Of a stretch of DNA of 64,000 nt, positions 52,393 to 61,069 are shown one piece after another. The stretch lies in contig DIBR01000011.1 of NCBI GenBank assembly GCA_002415025.1, positions 93,702 through 157,701 on the forward strand, written 5' to 3'. The notes below the pieces were generated by a model. It did no database searches, was not told the DNA's origin, and was given only the letters and a program-made list of their open reading frames with translations. The position numbers and the translations under genes were made by a program. The first letter of the stretch is position 1. Each line of letters begins with the position of its first letter. The stretch comes from Spongiibacteraceae bacterium UBA5047 (GTDB lineage: Bacteria; Pseudomonadota; Gammaproteobacteria; Pseudomonadales; Spongiibacteraceae).

Positions 52393-53133
52393 TTAGCGCC
52401 CGACCGTATTATTGCTCTCTCCCGCCACCAGCCGGGCCATTCTGCCATGGTCGGTAATCACGATCTGACCGTAGGCCAACTTCACCAGACCGGAACGCTC
52501 CAGCGCCTTGAGCTCTTTACTCACACTCTGGCGCGACGCACCCAGCAGCCGCCCCAGCTCATCCTGGGGTAAATGCAGATCAATCAGGAGCCCCTCGGGG
52601 TGAGCCTGGCCGTAGTCATCGGCCAATGCCAACAGCCGTTTTGCCAGACGCTGCGCCAATGGCAACAGCATCAGGTCGCTCACGCCTTCCATTGCCATAC
52701 GCAGCTTGCGGCAAAGAATCCTGACAAAGGGCGCGTAGAGCTCTGGCTGGCGTTCCAGCAGGCCCTCAATTGCCTGCCGCGAGAGCACCAACACTTCGCA
52801 ATCTCCCGAGGCCACCGCATCTGAAAGCCGGGGCAAGCCATCAAAAATGGAAATTTCGCCCAACCAGTCGCCCGTCTCGAAAAACGTCGCCGTCAGCTCT
52901 TTGCCCTCGGCCGAGGTGGAACACACGCGAATGCGCCCACGGATAATTCCGAACAGGCCGGTAGGCATGTCGCCACGACGATACAAGTGCTCGCCATCGC
53001 TTAGGCGGCGGCGCTGGGCCTTGTCAGCCAGCTCGTCAATAACAACCGCCGGCAGCTCCGCAAACCAGGCGTTGGTTTGCAAGCTCTCGCGCAGACTCGG
53101 TGACTGACCTAAACTCGGTGCAGGCAAATTCAC
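52393..53133 (-). CDS. Crp/Fnr-family transcriptional regulator
   Basis: The 246-aa protein has an N-terminal cyclic-nucleotide-binding fold (about 25-145) and a C-terminal helix-turn-helix (about 165-235; DELGRLLGASRQSVSKELKALERSG). There is no N-terminal cysteine cluster, so it is not an oxygen-sensing Fnr. The effector is unknown. The start is GTG with only a very close AGGA, so the exact N-terminus is uncertain. It is divergent from the class II aldolase gene, which may be its target. Confidence 0.88.
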   Translation of the reverse strand: MNLPAPSLGQSPSLRESLQTNAWFAELPAVVIDELADKAQRRRLSDGEHLYRRGDMPTGLFGIIRGRIRVCSTSAEGKELTATFFETGDWLGEISIFDGLPRLSDAVASGDCEVLVLSRQAIEGLLERQPELYAPFVRILCRKLRMAMEGVSDLMLLPLAQRLAKRLLALADDYGQAHPEGLLIDLHLPQDELGRLLGASRQSVSKELKALERSGLVKLAYGQIVITDHGRMARLVAGESNNTVGR

Positions 53134-53258
53134 ATCCTGTTAGTAAAATGCTGTTGGTAACATGCAGCCGGTAAACGACGACTGTAAACTGATTGACAGT
53201 TTTCCGGGTGATTTCGGCGCAGTATAACGCCCATAGCACAACAATATCGGAGATTGCC

Positions 53259-54035
53259 ATGAGCATAGCGATGAGTAAAGCGGAGCAAAGCCTGAAAAAT
53301 CAGGTATCTACCGAAGAGTGGGAGGCACGCGTCAATCTGGCCGCAGCCTACCGGCTGGTCGCCATGTTCGGTTGGGACGATCTCGTATTCACTCACATTT
53401 CATCGCGGGTTCCGGGGCCGGAACACCATTTTCTGATTAACCCTTACGGGATGATGTTCGAGGAGGTCACCGCCTCTTCGCTGGTAAAAATCGATGCTGA
53501 CGGCAACAAGGTGGTAGATTCTCCCTACGACGTGAACCCGGCGGGTTTTACCATCCACAGCGCCATTCATGCCGCGCGCGAAGATGCCCACTGCGTGATG
53601 CATACCCATTCGCTCAACGGGGTTGCGGTGTCTACCCAGAAAGAGGGGCTGCTGCCGATTTCACAACAGGCCACACTGGTGCTGTCCAATCTCGGCTACC
53701 ACGACTACGAAGGTATTGCCCTGAATGAAGACGAAAAGCCCCGACTGGTTAACGACCTCGGCGAGAACACTTTCCTGATGCTCCGCAATCACGGCCTGCT
53801 AACAGTAGGCCAGACACCCGCCGACGCCTTTCTCGCCATGTATACCTTTGAAGCGGCCTGCATGATTCAGGTGCGGGCATTAGCGGGCAGTCGCGAATTG
53901 ATCCCGGTTCAGCAGGCTGTGCTGGACGGTGTGCGTGAAGCTGCCATGATAGTGACCAAAGGCATGTTCGGCGCACTGGCCTGGCCCGGCCTGCTGCGTA
54001 AACTCGACCGCCAGAACCCCGGTTATGATCAGTAA
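53259..54035 (+). CDS. Class II aldolase/adducin-family protein
   Basis: The product (258 aa) has the fuculose-phosphate aldolase/adducin fold with zinc ligands in HTHSLNG and the later RNHGLL histidine. Such enzymes cleave sugar phosphates, but this longer, adducin-like group in marine bacteria is poorly characterised. The ATG at 53259, with GGAGA 5 nt upstream, is preferred to the frame opening at 53193. Confidence 0.88.
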   Translation: MSIAMSKAEQSLKNQVSTEEWEARVNLAAAYRLVAMFGWDDLVFTHISSRVPGPEHHFLINPYGMMFEEVTASSLVKIDADGNKVVDSPYDVNPAGFTIHSAIHAAREDAHCVMHTHSLNGVAVSTQKEGLLPISQQATLVLSNLGYHDYEGIALNEDEKPRLVNDLGENTFLMLRNHGLLTVGQTPADAFLAMYTFEAACMIQVRALAGSRELIPVQQAVLDGVREAAMIVTKGMFGALAWPGLLRKLDRQNPGYDQ

Positions 54036-54051
54036 TTTCGGAGGCAGCACG

Positions 54052-54381
54052 ATGCAGAAATCAACCCTGACGATACCCGATGAAGGCTTTAAATCCTTTG
54101 CCGAGTTTTATCCTTTTTATCTAAGTGAGCACTCCGATGCCACGTGCCGACGCCTGCACGTTGTCGGCACTACTCTCGTCATTGCGGTGGTTATTAGCGC
54201 TGTTGTGACCCAAAACTGGTGGCTTTTACTGCTACAACCACTGATCGGCTACGGCTTTGCCTGGGTGGGTCACTTTTTCTTTGAGAAAAACCGTCCCGCG
54301 ACCTTCAAAAACCCTTTTTACAGCCTGTGGGGTGACTTTGTGATGTGGAAGGACGTGATCACCGGAAAAATCGGCTGGTAG
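54052..54381 (+). CDS. DUF962/Mpo1-like membrane protein
   Basis: The product (109 aa) has the DUF962 pattern: FYPFYLSEHSD near the N-terminus, two membrane helices (about 42-75), HFFFEKNRPATF and a conserved WGDF. The eukaryotic relative Mpo1 is an Fe(II) dioxygenase that alpha-oxidises 2-hydroxy fatty acids; histidines of that site (HSD, HFFFEKN) are present. The ATG at 54052 has GGAGG upstream. Confidence 0.88.
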   Translation: MQKSTLTIPDEGFKSFAEFYPFYLSEHSDATCRRLHVVGTTLVIAVVISAVVTQNWWLLLLQPLIGYGFAWVGHFFFEKNRPATFKNPFYSLWGDFVMWKDVITGKIGW

Positions 54382-54391
54382 CTCCCAGACT

Positions 54392-54916
54392 CTAGCCGTC
54401 CTGTAGCGGGAACGCTCGCAGGCGCGTATAGATAACGTGTTCATCAACAGTTTTACTGGAATAGAGGCCGAACGCGACGGCGGCCTCATCCGGTACAACG
54501 CCCGCGCGCTCTTCCAACAACAGCTCTATCATTTCTGTCGGCACATGGCGCTTATACCGCGCAAGCGTGATATGTGGCATAAAGCGCTTGGGCTGCAATG
54601 TTACACCGGCCTTGACCAGCGCCTTTACTACAGCCAGCTGAATTACCTTCAACTCGGGGCTATCTTTCACACCCAGCCAGATCACGCCTTTTTGATAACG
54701 GGGCTTGTGTGAAAACGCCAACTGAAACCCCGGCAGGCTGATATTCGCCAGTGCGGCAAGCACCGTTTCCACTGGCGCATCGCCAATGAATTGCAGTGTT
54801 AGATGAAGGTTGTCCGCCGCTACCGGTGTAATTCCTGTGGTGCGCGGTGGCTGAATTTCCTGAAGCCGCTGCTTCAACAACGGCGACAATGGAATGGCCA
54901 CAAACAGTCGCGCCAT
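54392..54916 (-). CDS. thpR: RNA 2',3'-cyclic phosphodiesterase
   Basis: ThpR (174 aa, 2H phosphoesterase superfamily) opens 2',3'-cyclic phosphates on RNA. The two catalytic HxTx motifs are HLTLQF and HITLARY. The start at the ATG at 54916 has GGGAG 5 nt upstream; the longer frame starts inside the preceding gene. It is probably co-transcribed with the flavin reductase upstream (31-bp gap). Confidence 0.92.
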   Translation of the reverse strand: MARLFVAIPLSPLLKQRLQEIQPPRTTGITPVAADNLHLTLQFIGDAPVETVLAALANISLPGFQLAFSHKPRYQKGVIWLGVKDSPELKVIQLAVVKALVKAGVTLQPKRFMPHITLARYKRHVPTEMIELLLEERAGVVPDEAAVAFGLYSSKTVDEHVIYTRLRAFPLQDG

Positions 54917-54947
54917 GACTGCTCCCAAACGTGAAAATTTCTCGGCC

Positions 54948-56000
54948 TCAACCGGCCTGATAATCGGTATACCCAGCTTCACCGGGCGTGTAAAGGGTTT
55001 TCATATCAATTTTCGATAGTGACAGATTTTCCCGAAAGCGGCGCGGCAAATCAGGGTTGGCAATAAACGGCCTGCCGAAAGATACCGCGCGAATTTGCTC
55101 ATCCAGCTCGGACTCCGCCTCATCGCGGCTATAGCTTTCATTAACAATCATGGCACCGTGATAGTTGGTGCGCGCCAGTCCGATATTATCCAAACCAAGC
55201 GCAGGCATACGAATCACATGCAAATAGGCCAACGCCATCGGGTCTACCCGCTGCAGCAAGGCAGAATAGGTTTCTTCGTGGTTATCGTCGTGTAGATCAT
55301 TAAACGGATTGCCGGGGCAAATGCGCATCCCCACTCTGTCGGCACCCTCTACCGAACACATGGCCGACAATACTTCGAGCACGAACCGCAAGCGATTTTC
55401 CAGGCTCCCGCCATAGCTATCGGTCCGTTGATTCGTTCCTGTCGATAAAAACTGTGCGGGCAGATATCCGCTGGTGCAATGCAACTCCACACCATCAAAG
55501 CCCGCAGCAAAGGCGTTAACCGTCGCCTGCTTATAATCGGCTACTGTCTGCTCAATATCAGCAAGGGTCATCGCCTCCGGCTCAGCAAAGGGCAGCATGC
55601 CCTGCTCGGTATACATATCACCTTTGGCGGCTATCGCCGACGGCGCCAGGGTGCGTGCATTCTCTGCCTTGTTTGCCCCATGGGCTACGCGCCCACAGTG
55701 CATGATCTGCAAAACAATTTGCCCTCCCCCGGCATGCACCGCGTCGGTAATGTCCCGCCAGGCTGACACCTGCTCCCCGGTGTATATACCCGGCGTGCGG
55801 CAATAGCCCTTGCCGTCAGCACTCGGCTGGGTGCCCTCGGTAATAATCAATCCGGCGCCGGCGCGCTGACGGTAATACTCACGCATAATTGACGTTGGCA
55901 CGTCGCTGCCATTATCCGCGCGAGAGCGCGTCATGGGCGCCATCACTACGCGATTGCCAAGCTGCAATCGCCCCAATTTCGTTTCGGTAAACAGTTGCAT
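54948..56000 (-). CDS. Old-Yellow-Enzyme family alkene reductase
   Basis: The 350-aa FMN flavoprotein reduces activated C=C bonds of enones, nitroalkenes or nitrate esters with NAD(P)H. The barrel starts with RLGNRVVMAPMTRSRA, and the substrate His is in the MHCGRVAH segment. NemA/XenB are relatives. It is third in a minus-strand operon after SDR and SnoaL-like genes. Confidence 0.92.
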   Translation of the reverse strand: MQLFTETKLGRLQLGNRVVMAPMTRSRADNGSDVPTSIMREYYRQRAGAGLIITEGTQPSADGKGYCRTPGIYTGEQVSAWRDITDAVHAGGGQIVLQIMHCGRVAHGANKAENARTLAPSAIAAKGDMYTEQGMLPFAEPEAMTLADIEQTVADYKQATVNAFAAGFDGVELHCTSGYLPAQFLSTGTNQRTDSYGGSLENRLRFVLEVLSAMCSVEGADRVGMRICPGNPFNDLHDDNHEETYSALLQRVDPMALAYLHVIRMPALGLDNIGLARTNYHGAMIVNESYSRDEAESELDEQIRAVSFGRPFIANPDLPRRFRENLSLSKIDMKTLYTPGEAGYTDYQAG

Positions 56001-56014
56001 TCAAACCTCTGACG

Positions 56015-56635
56015 TTAACGCACCCGTATTTTAGGTGCGGGAGTACCGCGGCGCATGGTGCTTAGAAACTGTTCGGCAGGCGCGGGGGCGGCCACCTCCG
56101 GCTCACCGTCTGGCTGGCTGGCCCAGAATTCGCGCCACGACGGAAACAGTTCATGAAACGCTCCATCATAGGGCTCACGGCCCGGCCAGCGCATTTTCAT
56201 ATCGCCCAGCGGCGGTTTGTTCAGGTCGGTTGCATACCAGTAGCATGGCAAGCGCCGCCGAAAGTACCAACGCCCATCAATGCGCTGGTAGTCATCCCAA
56301 TACAGCATTTGCATAATGACCCATTCGCCGCCGCATTCATGCTCGTTTTTGGAATACAACACGCCCACCGCATTGTCGGGGTCTTTAAACTCGATAATGT
56401 GATTGCCGACGTGATGCGACGTCCCGGTGAACTGATGGCGCAGGGTGTCGTCTACCCAGGCCTTGAGATGACTGCGACCGGACAGTTCCCTGCTAACACG
56501 AATATCCGGTGCAAACAGATTCACGTGGGCATCGAGATCTCTCATATCCAGTGACAGTGAGTACTTCGCTACCAATTGCCTGATCGCATCGAGCGACTCC
56601 AGACGGTCTATACGATTAAGAAGCTCATCGCTCAT
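56015..56635 (-). CDS. SnoaL-like/NTF2-fold protein
   Basis: This 206-aa protein has a cone-shaped NTF2/SnoaL-like domain (about 5-150; LDMRDLDAHVNLFAPD, WYFRRRL), as in ring-hydroxylating dioxygenase beta subunits, ketosteroid isomerases and dehydratases. The C-terminal Pro-rich tail is unassigned. Start 2 nt after the SDR stop. It probably handles a hydroxylated or unsaturated ring or steroid substrate, but no specific activity can be stated. Confidence 0.8.
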   Translation of the reverse strand: MSDELLNRIDRLESLDAIRQLVAKYSLSLDMRDLDAHVNLFAPDIRVSRELSGRSHLKAWVDDTLRHQFTGTSHHVGNHIIEFKDPDNAVGVLYSKNEHECGGEWVIMQMLYWDDYQRIDGRWYFRRRLPCYWYATDLNKPPLGDMKMRWPGREPYDGAFHELFPSWREFWASQPDGEPEVAAPAPAEQFLSTMRRGTPAPKIRVR

Positions 56636-56637
56636 GG

Positions 56638-57417
56638 CTATTCCTCCCAGGAGGCACTGCCGGTATTTAACTCCGCAACGCGCCCCCCATCTACCGGCAA
56701 CACCGAGCCGGTAATATAAGACGCCTCATCACTGGCAAGAAACAAAATGGCATTGGCACACTCGCGCGGGTCACCAATTCGCCCCAGCGGGATAGTTTTA
56801 CCCGTCGCCTTCTGGCTCTCTTCATCGGGGTTAACAACTTCCAATGCCGGTGTTAAAAAGGCGCCCGGAGTGATGGCGTTAACACGAATATGGGGCGCCC
56901 ACTCAATAGACGCATTGCGCGTCAGCGCAATCATCGCGGCTTTCGCTGCGCTATAGCCTGCAGTCCCGACCGAACCCAAGAGCCCGCACACCGACGAAAT
57001 ATTCACGACGGCACCCCGATTCGCCTTCAACTGTTTATAGGATTCACGCATCAGAAACATCGCGCCGTCGAGTGACACCTGAAAATTCTGGTGCCAGGCT
57101 TTTGTGCTGTGGCTGCCCAGCATTCCGGGCACCATAAGCACCGCGTTATTAACAACGATATCCAGCTTGCCATATTTGGAAACGGTCGTTTCAACAAGTT
57201 GCTTCACTGCTGTTTCATCACTGACATCCACTGACAACGGCGTACACTCACCGCCTGCCGCCTTAATGGTTTTCGCGACGGCCTCTAGCGGCTCCATGCG
57301 TCGGCTACAAATCACCACTTTGGCGCCTTCTTCGGCAAAGCGAATCGCGGCTGCCGCGCCGATGCCCTGACCACCGCCGGTGATAATGGCGACTTTGTTT
57401 TCCAATCGTTTTGTCAT
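56638..57417 (-). CDS. Short-chain dehydrogenase/reductase
   Basis: The product (259 aa) is an NAD(P)-dependent SDR: TGGGQGIG cofactor motif (13-20), NNA, catalytic Ser and YSAAKAA (Tyr-x3-Lys). It is similar to the 3-ketoacyl/steroid dehydrogenase branch. I choose the ATG at 57417, with GGAG 6 nt upstream. It sits between a REP element and the SnoaL-like gene. Confidence 0.92.
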   Translation of the reverse strand: MTKRLENKVAIITGGGQGIGAAAAIRFAEEGAKVVICSRRMEPLEAVAKTIKAAGGECTPLSVDVSDETAVKQLVETTVSKYGKLDIVVNNAVLMVPGMLGSHSTKAWHQNFQVSLDGAMFLMRESYKQLKANRGAVVNISSVCGLLGSVGTAGYSAAKAAMIALTRNASIEWAPHIRVNAITPGAFLTPALEVVNPDEESQKATGKTIPLGRIGDPRECANAILFLASDEASYITGSVLPVDGGRVAELNTGSASWEE

Positions 57418-57442
57418 GATGTGCTCCACAGTTTGTGATCAG

Positions 57443-57498
57443 TTCGCCTGCAGGGCAGGCTCCCACAAAGTTCTGTAGGAGCCTGCCCTGCAGGCGAA
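57443..57498. repeat. REP/BIME element 1
   Basis: A 21-bp perfect inverted repeat (57443-57463 and 57478-57498, loop 14 nt) in which each arm itself folds as GCCTGC-CCT-GCAGGC next to a GTAGGAG-type head. This is the plan of Pseudomonas REP sequences in head-to-head BIME pairs. Confidence 0.85.
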
Positions 57499-57506
57499 TC
57501 AAGTGT

Positions 57507-58346
57507 TTATGCCAAATAGGTTCCCAAATTGGCCATCAAGGTCTGCCCGGTAAACGCCGACGCCTCTTCACTGGCCAAAAATAGCGCTGTATTGGCAATT
57601 TCCAGCGGCTCGCCAATGCGCCCCATCGGGATAGCAGCGACCATTGACTGCTTCCATTCGTCGGAAATATTCGCCATGATCGGTGTGTTAGTAGGGCCGG
57701 GACAGATGGCATTCACACGAATATTGCGCGCCGCCACCTCCATCGCCAACGATTTGGTCAAACCCAGAATCGCGGCTTTACTTGCGCAGTAGTGTACGCC
57801 CCCTTCTCCCGACACCGCCGACGTTGAGGCTATATTAATAATACTGCCCGCCACACCTTGCGCAGCCATCACACGAACCGCTTCACGACAGCAATAAAAT
57901 GCGCCGTTCAGGTTCACATTGACAACTTGTTGCCAGCCCTCATCCTGCATATCGGTAATATGATCGGCAAATACGGTGGGTGTCTCGCCCTTGTGAAGCT
58001 GGGCACTGCGATCAGCCATGCGCTGCTGATACAGGTCAAATCCATCGTTAGGCGCTGTTCCAATGCCCGCGTTGTTGACCAGAATATCCAGTCTGCCGTA
58101 GTTTTCTGTGACCGCCGTGAACAGCTCCACAACCGAAGCACTTGCGGTCACATCGCACACTTTTGCGATAACACGCCCACCGGCGTCTTCGATCTGCCTT
58201 ACCGTATCAGAGAGCGCATCCAGGCTGACATCCGCCACAGCCAGCGCCGCCCCTTCTTCCGCCAGGCGAATGGCAATAGCCTGACCGATTCCCTGTGCGG
58301 CGCCGGTGACAATGGCGACTTTATCCTGCAGACGTCTACTGCTCAT
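57507..58346 (-). CDS. Short-chain dehydrogenase/reductase
   Basis: The product (279 aa) is an SDR with TGAAQGIG, NNAGIG and the catalytic YCASKAA. An insertion (about 105-135) lengthens the loop before the active site. The ATG at 58346 has GGGAG 7 nt upstream. The frame is open further up only because it crosses REP element 2. REP elements flank the gene on both sides. Confidence 0.9.
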   Translation of the reverse strand: MSSRRLQDKVAIVTGAAQGIGQAIAIRLAEEGAALAVADVSLDALSDTVRQIEDAGGRVIAKVCDVTASASVVELFTAVTENYGRLDILVNNAGIGTAPNDGFDLYQQRMADRSAQLHKGETPTVFADHITDMQDEGWQQVVNVNLNGAFYCCREAVRVMAAQGVAGSIINIASTSAVSGEGGVHYCASKAAILGLTKSLAMEVAARNIRVNAICPGPTNTPIMANISDEWKQSMVAAIPMGRIGEPLEIANTALFLASEEASAFTGQTLMANLGTYLA

Positions 58347-58364
58347 GCTGTCTCTCCCAAGCCC

Positions 58365-58425
58365 TTCGCTTGCAAGGCAAGCTCCCACACAAACGCTCAT
58401 CGTGGGAGCGAGCCCTGCTCGCGAA
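58365..58425. repeat. REP/BIME element 2
   Basis: Two arms (58365-58388 and 58402-58425) match as an inverted repeat with 5 mismatches in 24. The mismatches are compensated inside each arm: the small stems read GCTTGC/GCAAGC and GCGAGC/GCTCGC. The GTGGGAGC head and GCGAA foot match REP element 1. Confidence 0.85.
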
Positions 58426-58534
58426 TTCATACCCCGCTATCGTGAGCGCCCAACTGAATGGCAGGCACTATACGCTCCGCTAAGCGTGCAAATAAACGAT
58501 TGAGTTCGCACCCATACCGTGCATAATTGCACGC

Positions 58535-59407
58535 ATGAACTGGGATGACCTGCGCTTTTTTCTTGCCGCTGTGCGGCTGCAAACCTACTCTGCTGCTGCG
58601 GCCGAGTTACGGGTAAATCGCACCACGGTTGCGAGGCGCATCACGCAGCTGGAGCGCCGGCTGCAGCAAGCGCTGTTCGTTCACCAAAACCAGCACTACC
58701 AGCTCACCGCCTTCGGCGAAGAGCTTTACCAGCAAGCCGTACAGCTTGAACACAGCATCAGAAAGCTCGAAGACTCCCTGGGTCTGGGCGCTCAGCTTCT
58801 GGACGGCCAGCTGCGGATAGCCGCGCCATTGGGCCTCGGTCCTGAATTCATTCCGGAGCTTGCGGCCTTTTCAAAGCGCTATCCGCAAATTCGCTGGGAA
58901 TTACTCAATACCGTAGACCCGATAGCGGCACTAAACCAGCGCAAGGCCGATGTCGCCCTTGCGGTCAGCAACAGTTGTCCAAGTCATATTCGCGGACACT
59001 GGCTGGGCGAGTTAGCACGGGCGCCCTATGCCAGCCGGCACTACCTGAAAAGCCTCCCGGCCGATTTACCGCTGGAACAACATCACTGGATTGGCTGGGG
59101 GCAGGAGCTGGCAGAATCCCAGGCAGCGAAATGGATGGCCCGCGAGTTGCCCGACGATGTTTATAAACCCGCCGAAGTGAACTCCTGGAATGCGATACTG
59201 GCGGCGGTACGCGGTGGCTTGGGGGTCGCTCATCTCTGGTGTTTTCTGGCCGATGGCGACCGGCTACTGCAGGCTATCCGGCCGCCCACGGCAGAATTGA
59301 GTATGGGGTTGTGGATTATGCGCCAGGCCAATATTCCACCGAACCCTCGAGTGAAGGTATTTATCCAGACCCTGCGCGAGAGTTTGGGCAAACGCATCAA
59401 CGGCTAA
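58535..59407 (+). CDS. LysR-family transcriptional regulator
   Basis: The 290-aa regulator has an N-terminal HTH (about 1-60; SAAAAELRVNRTTVARRITQLERRL) and a C-terminal substrate-binding domain (about 90-285). It is divergent from the SDR/OYE operon and probably controls it, with a degradation substrate or intermediate as co-inducer. This is inferred from position. Confidence 0.93.
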   Translation: MNWDDLRFFLAAVRLQTYSAAAAELRVNRTTVARRITQLERRLQQALFVHQNQHYQLTAFGEELYQQAVQLEHSIRKLEDSLGLGAQLLDGQLRIAAPLGLGPEFIPELAAFSKRYPQIRWELLNTVDPIAALNQRKADVALAVSNSCPSHIRGHWLGELARAPYASRHYLKSLPADLPLEQHHWIGWGQELAESQAAKWMARELPDDVYKPAEVNSWNAILAAVRGGLGVAHLWCFLADGDRLLQAIRPPTAELSMGLWIMRQANIPPNPRVKVFIQTLRESLGKRING

Positions 59408-59416
59408 GTGACGAGG

Positions 59417-60451
59417 CTATAGGGCAGAAGCCAGTTGTCGGGTCAATTCGCCCGCGTCAATGTCCTCACACCACTCGCCCCGCTCTCCGCACCACAGTGG
59501 AGAAAAGCTGCTGTCACCTTTTGCCTCGGCAGCTGCGCGCAATACCGTGATAGCCGTACTGGCCGTCGGGAAAGCCGGGGCGGCTTTATTTATTGGCCCC
59601 AATTCCCGCATCAGCCGCGTTGTGATGCCCCGCGCCGGTCGCCCGGAATACAGGTTGGTCAACGCTGTGCTACCCGGCTGAAAGAGCTTGATCGCGCTCC
59701 GGTGGAGCGCGCTGGTTGTGGCTTGGGGGCAAAGTAAATACGCCGTGCCCACCTGCACAGCCATTGCACCCGCCTCGATGCAGTTGCGAACATCGTCTGC
59801 GGTGGCGACACCTCCCGCAGCAATCACCGGCAAATCCGTTGCCGCGGTAATGGCACCCAGCAAATCGCGCAATGGCATTTGGCCATCGAGCGCCGGTTGC
59901 AAAAAGTGCCCCCGATGTCCACCCGCCTCCAAACCTTGCGCAATAATCGCGTCGACCCCTTGCGCTTGCAGCCACTGTGCTTCAGCCACCGTTGTAGCCG
60001 AGGACACTACCCGGCTGCCCCAGCTTTTTACGCGCGCGAGTAAATCGGCTTGCGGCAAACCGAAGTGAAAGCTGACAACCGCCGGTTTGAAGGCTTCGAT
60101 AATATCGGCCGTGGCATGATCAAAAGGCCGACGCTCGGGGCCGTCCGGAATGCTGCCCTGATCAAGACCGAGCTCTTCAAAATAGGGCGCCAGCAAAGTC
60201 CGCCAGACACGTTCAGCGCTCGGGTCAGGTTGCGGCGACGTATGACAGAAGAAGTTCAGGTTGAAGGGGCCGCTTGTGAGCGAGCGCAGCTTGCTCAATT
60301 CTTCAGCCAGCGCCTGCGCCGATAACATTGCACAAGGTAGCGAACCCAAGCCTCCCGCGTTGGAGACAGCCGCCGCCAGGGCACTGCCCTGCACACCCGC
60401 CATCGGGGCCTGAATAATTGGCAAGCGCGTACCGAGTATTTCCCTATACAT
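59417..60451 (-). CDS. Nitronate monooxygenase-like flavoprotein
   Basis: The 344-aa FMN protein belongs to the nitronate monooxygenase/2-nitropropane dioxygenase family: QAPMAGVQG at the N-terminus, GLEAGGHRGHF and the AAGGVATADDV phosphate site. Members detoxify alkyl nitronates or act as enone reductases. It follows the DUF4442 gene by about 48 bp on the same strand. Confidence 0.9.
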   Translation of the reverse strand: MYREILGTRLPIIQAPMAGVQGSALAAAVSNAGGLGSLPCAMLSAQALAEELSKLRSLTSGPFNLNFFCHTSPQPDPSAERVWRTLLAPYFEELGLDQGSIPDGPERRPFDHATADIIEAFKPAVVSFHFGLPQADLLARVKSWGSRVVSSATTVAEAQWLQAQGVDAIIAQGLEAGGHRGHFLQPALDGQMPLRDLLGAITAATDLPVIAAGGVATADDVRNCIEAGAMAVQVGTAYLLCPQATTSALHRSAIKLFQPGSTALTNLYSGRPARGITTRLMRELGPINKAAPAFPTASTAITVLRAAAEAKGDSSFSPLWCGERGEWCEDIDAGELTRQLASAL

Positions 60452-60499
60452 TACGCCCTTCCCCGAGCGGTTTTTAAGTCGTGTTCGCAGCGCAAGGCA

Positions 60500-60961
60500 T
60501 CACGCCCGTTTTGGCGAACAATACATCGTTATCTCGGCAGTGAATACGTCGTCGCCGGCGCTGTCGCTGATACGCACATCCACCTGCACGTCTGATGGCT
60601 GCCCACTTTCGATCACCGGCAAACTCCCCACCACTTTCAGTTTACCGCGCGCCGGTTTCAGGTAGCGCACTGTCATGCCTTTGGGTATCCAGCGAATATC
60701 AGCCGGCACTGAAAAATCCGTGGTAATGCCCGCCGCCAATTCGGCCGCGTTGCACATGGCGATCGCATGCACGGTACCGATATGGTTGTGCATTGAGCGC
60801 TTGTCCCACAGCGTGAGCGTGGTATGGCCCACCCCCAGCTCGTCAAACCGCGCCTTGATCGACGAAAAATAAGGCGCCTTCAATGAAATGAGTTTGGTAA
60901 ATAACCACTTTCCGCCGGGTTTGGTATTCAGGGATTTCCAGAGAGATTTGACTGCGCTCAT
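60500..60961 (-). CDS. DUF4442 hot-dog-fold protein
   Basis: This 153-aa protein matches DUF4442, a thioesterase-like hot-dog family, with KRSMHNHIGTVHAIAMCNAAELAAG as the signature. Acyl-CoA thioesterase activity is likely but not shown. The ATG at 60961, with AGGTGG upstream, is preferred to the GTG at 60973. Confidence 0.82.
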   Translation of the reverse strand: MSAVKSLWKSLNTKPGGKWLFTKLISLKAPYFSSIKARFDELGVGHTTLTLWDKRSMHNHIGTVHAIAMCNAAELAAGITTDFSVPADIRWIPKGMTVRYLKPARGKLKVVGSLPVIESGQPSDVQVDVRISDSAGDDVFTAEITMYCSPKRA

Positions 60962-61069
60962 TGTTGCGTCCACCTATGTTTACAGTGAAAACAATTTATC
61001 ACAGGCAGAGCCGCCGTGTACGAGCCGGCAAAGTGCGCTTGCGCACAAACCCTGTGCAGCAATGCTGCT

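Noticed and set aside
57430..57506. Intrinsic terminator at the 21-bp inverted repeat between the two SDR genes
   Set aside because: No T-run follows and the structure matches a REP element better.
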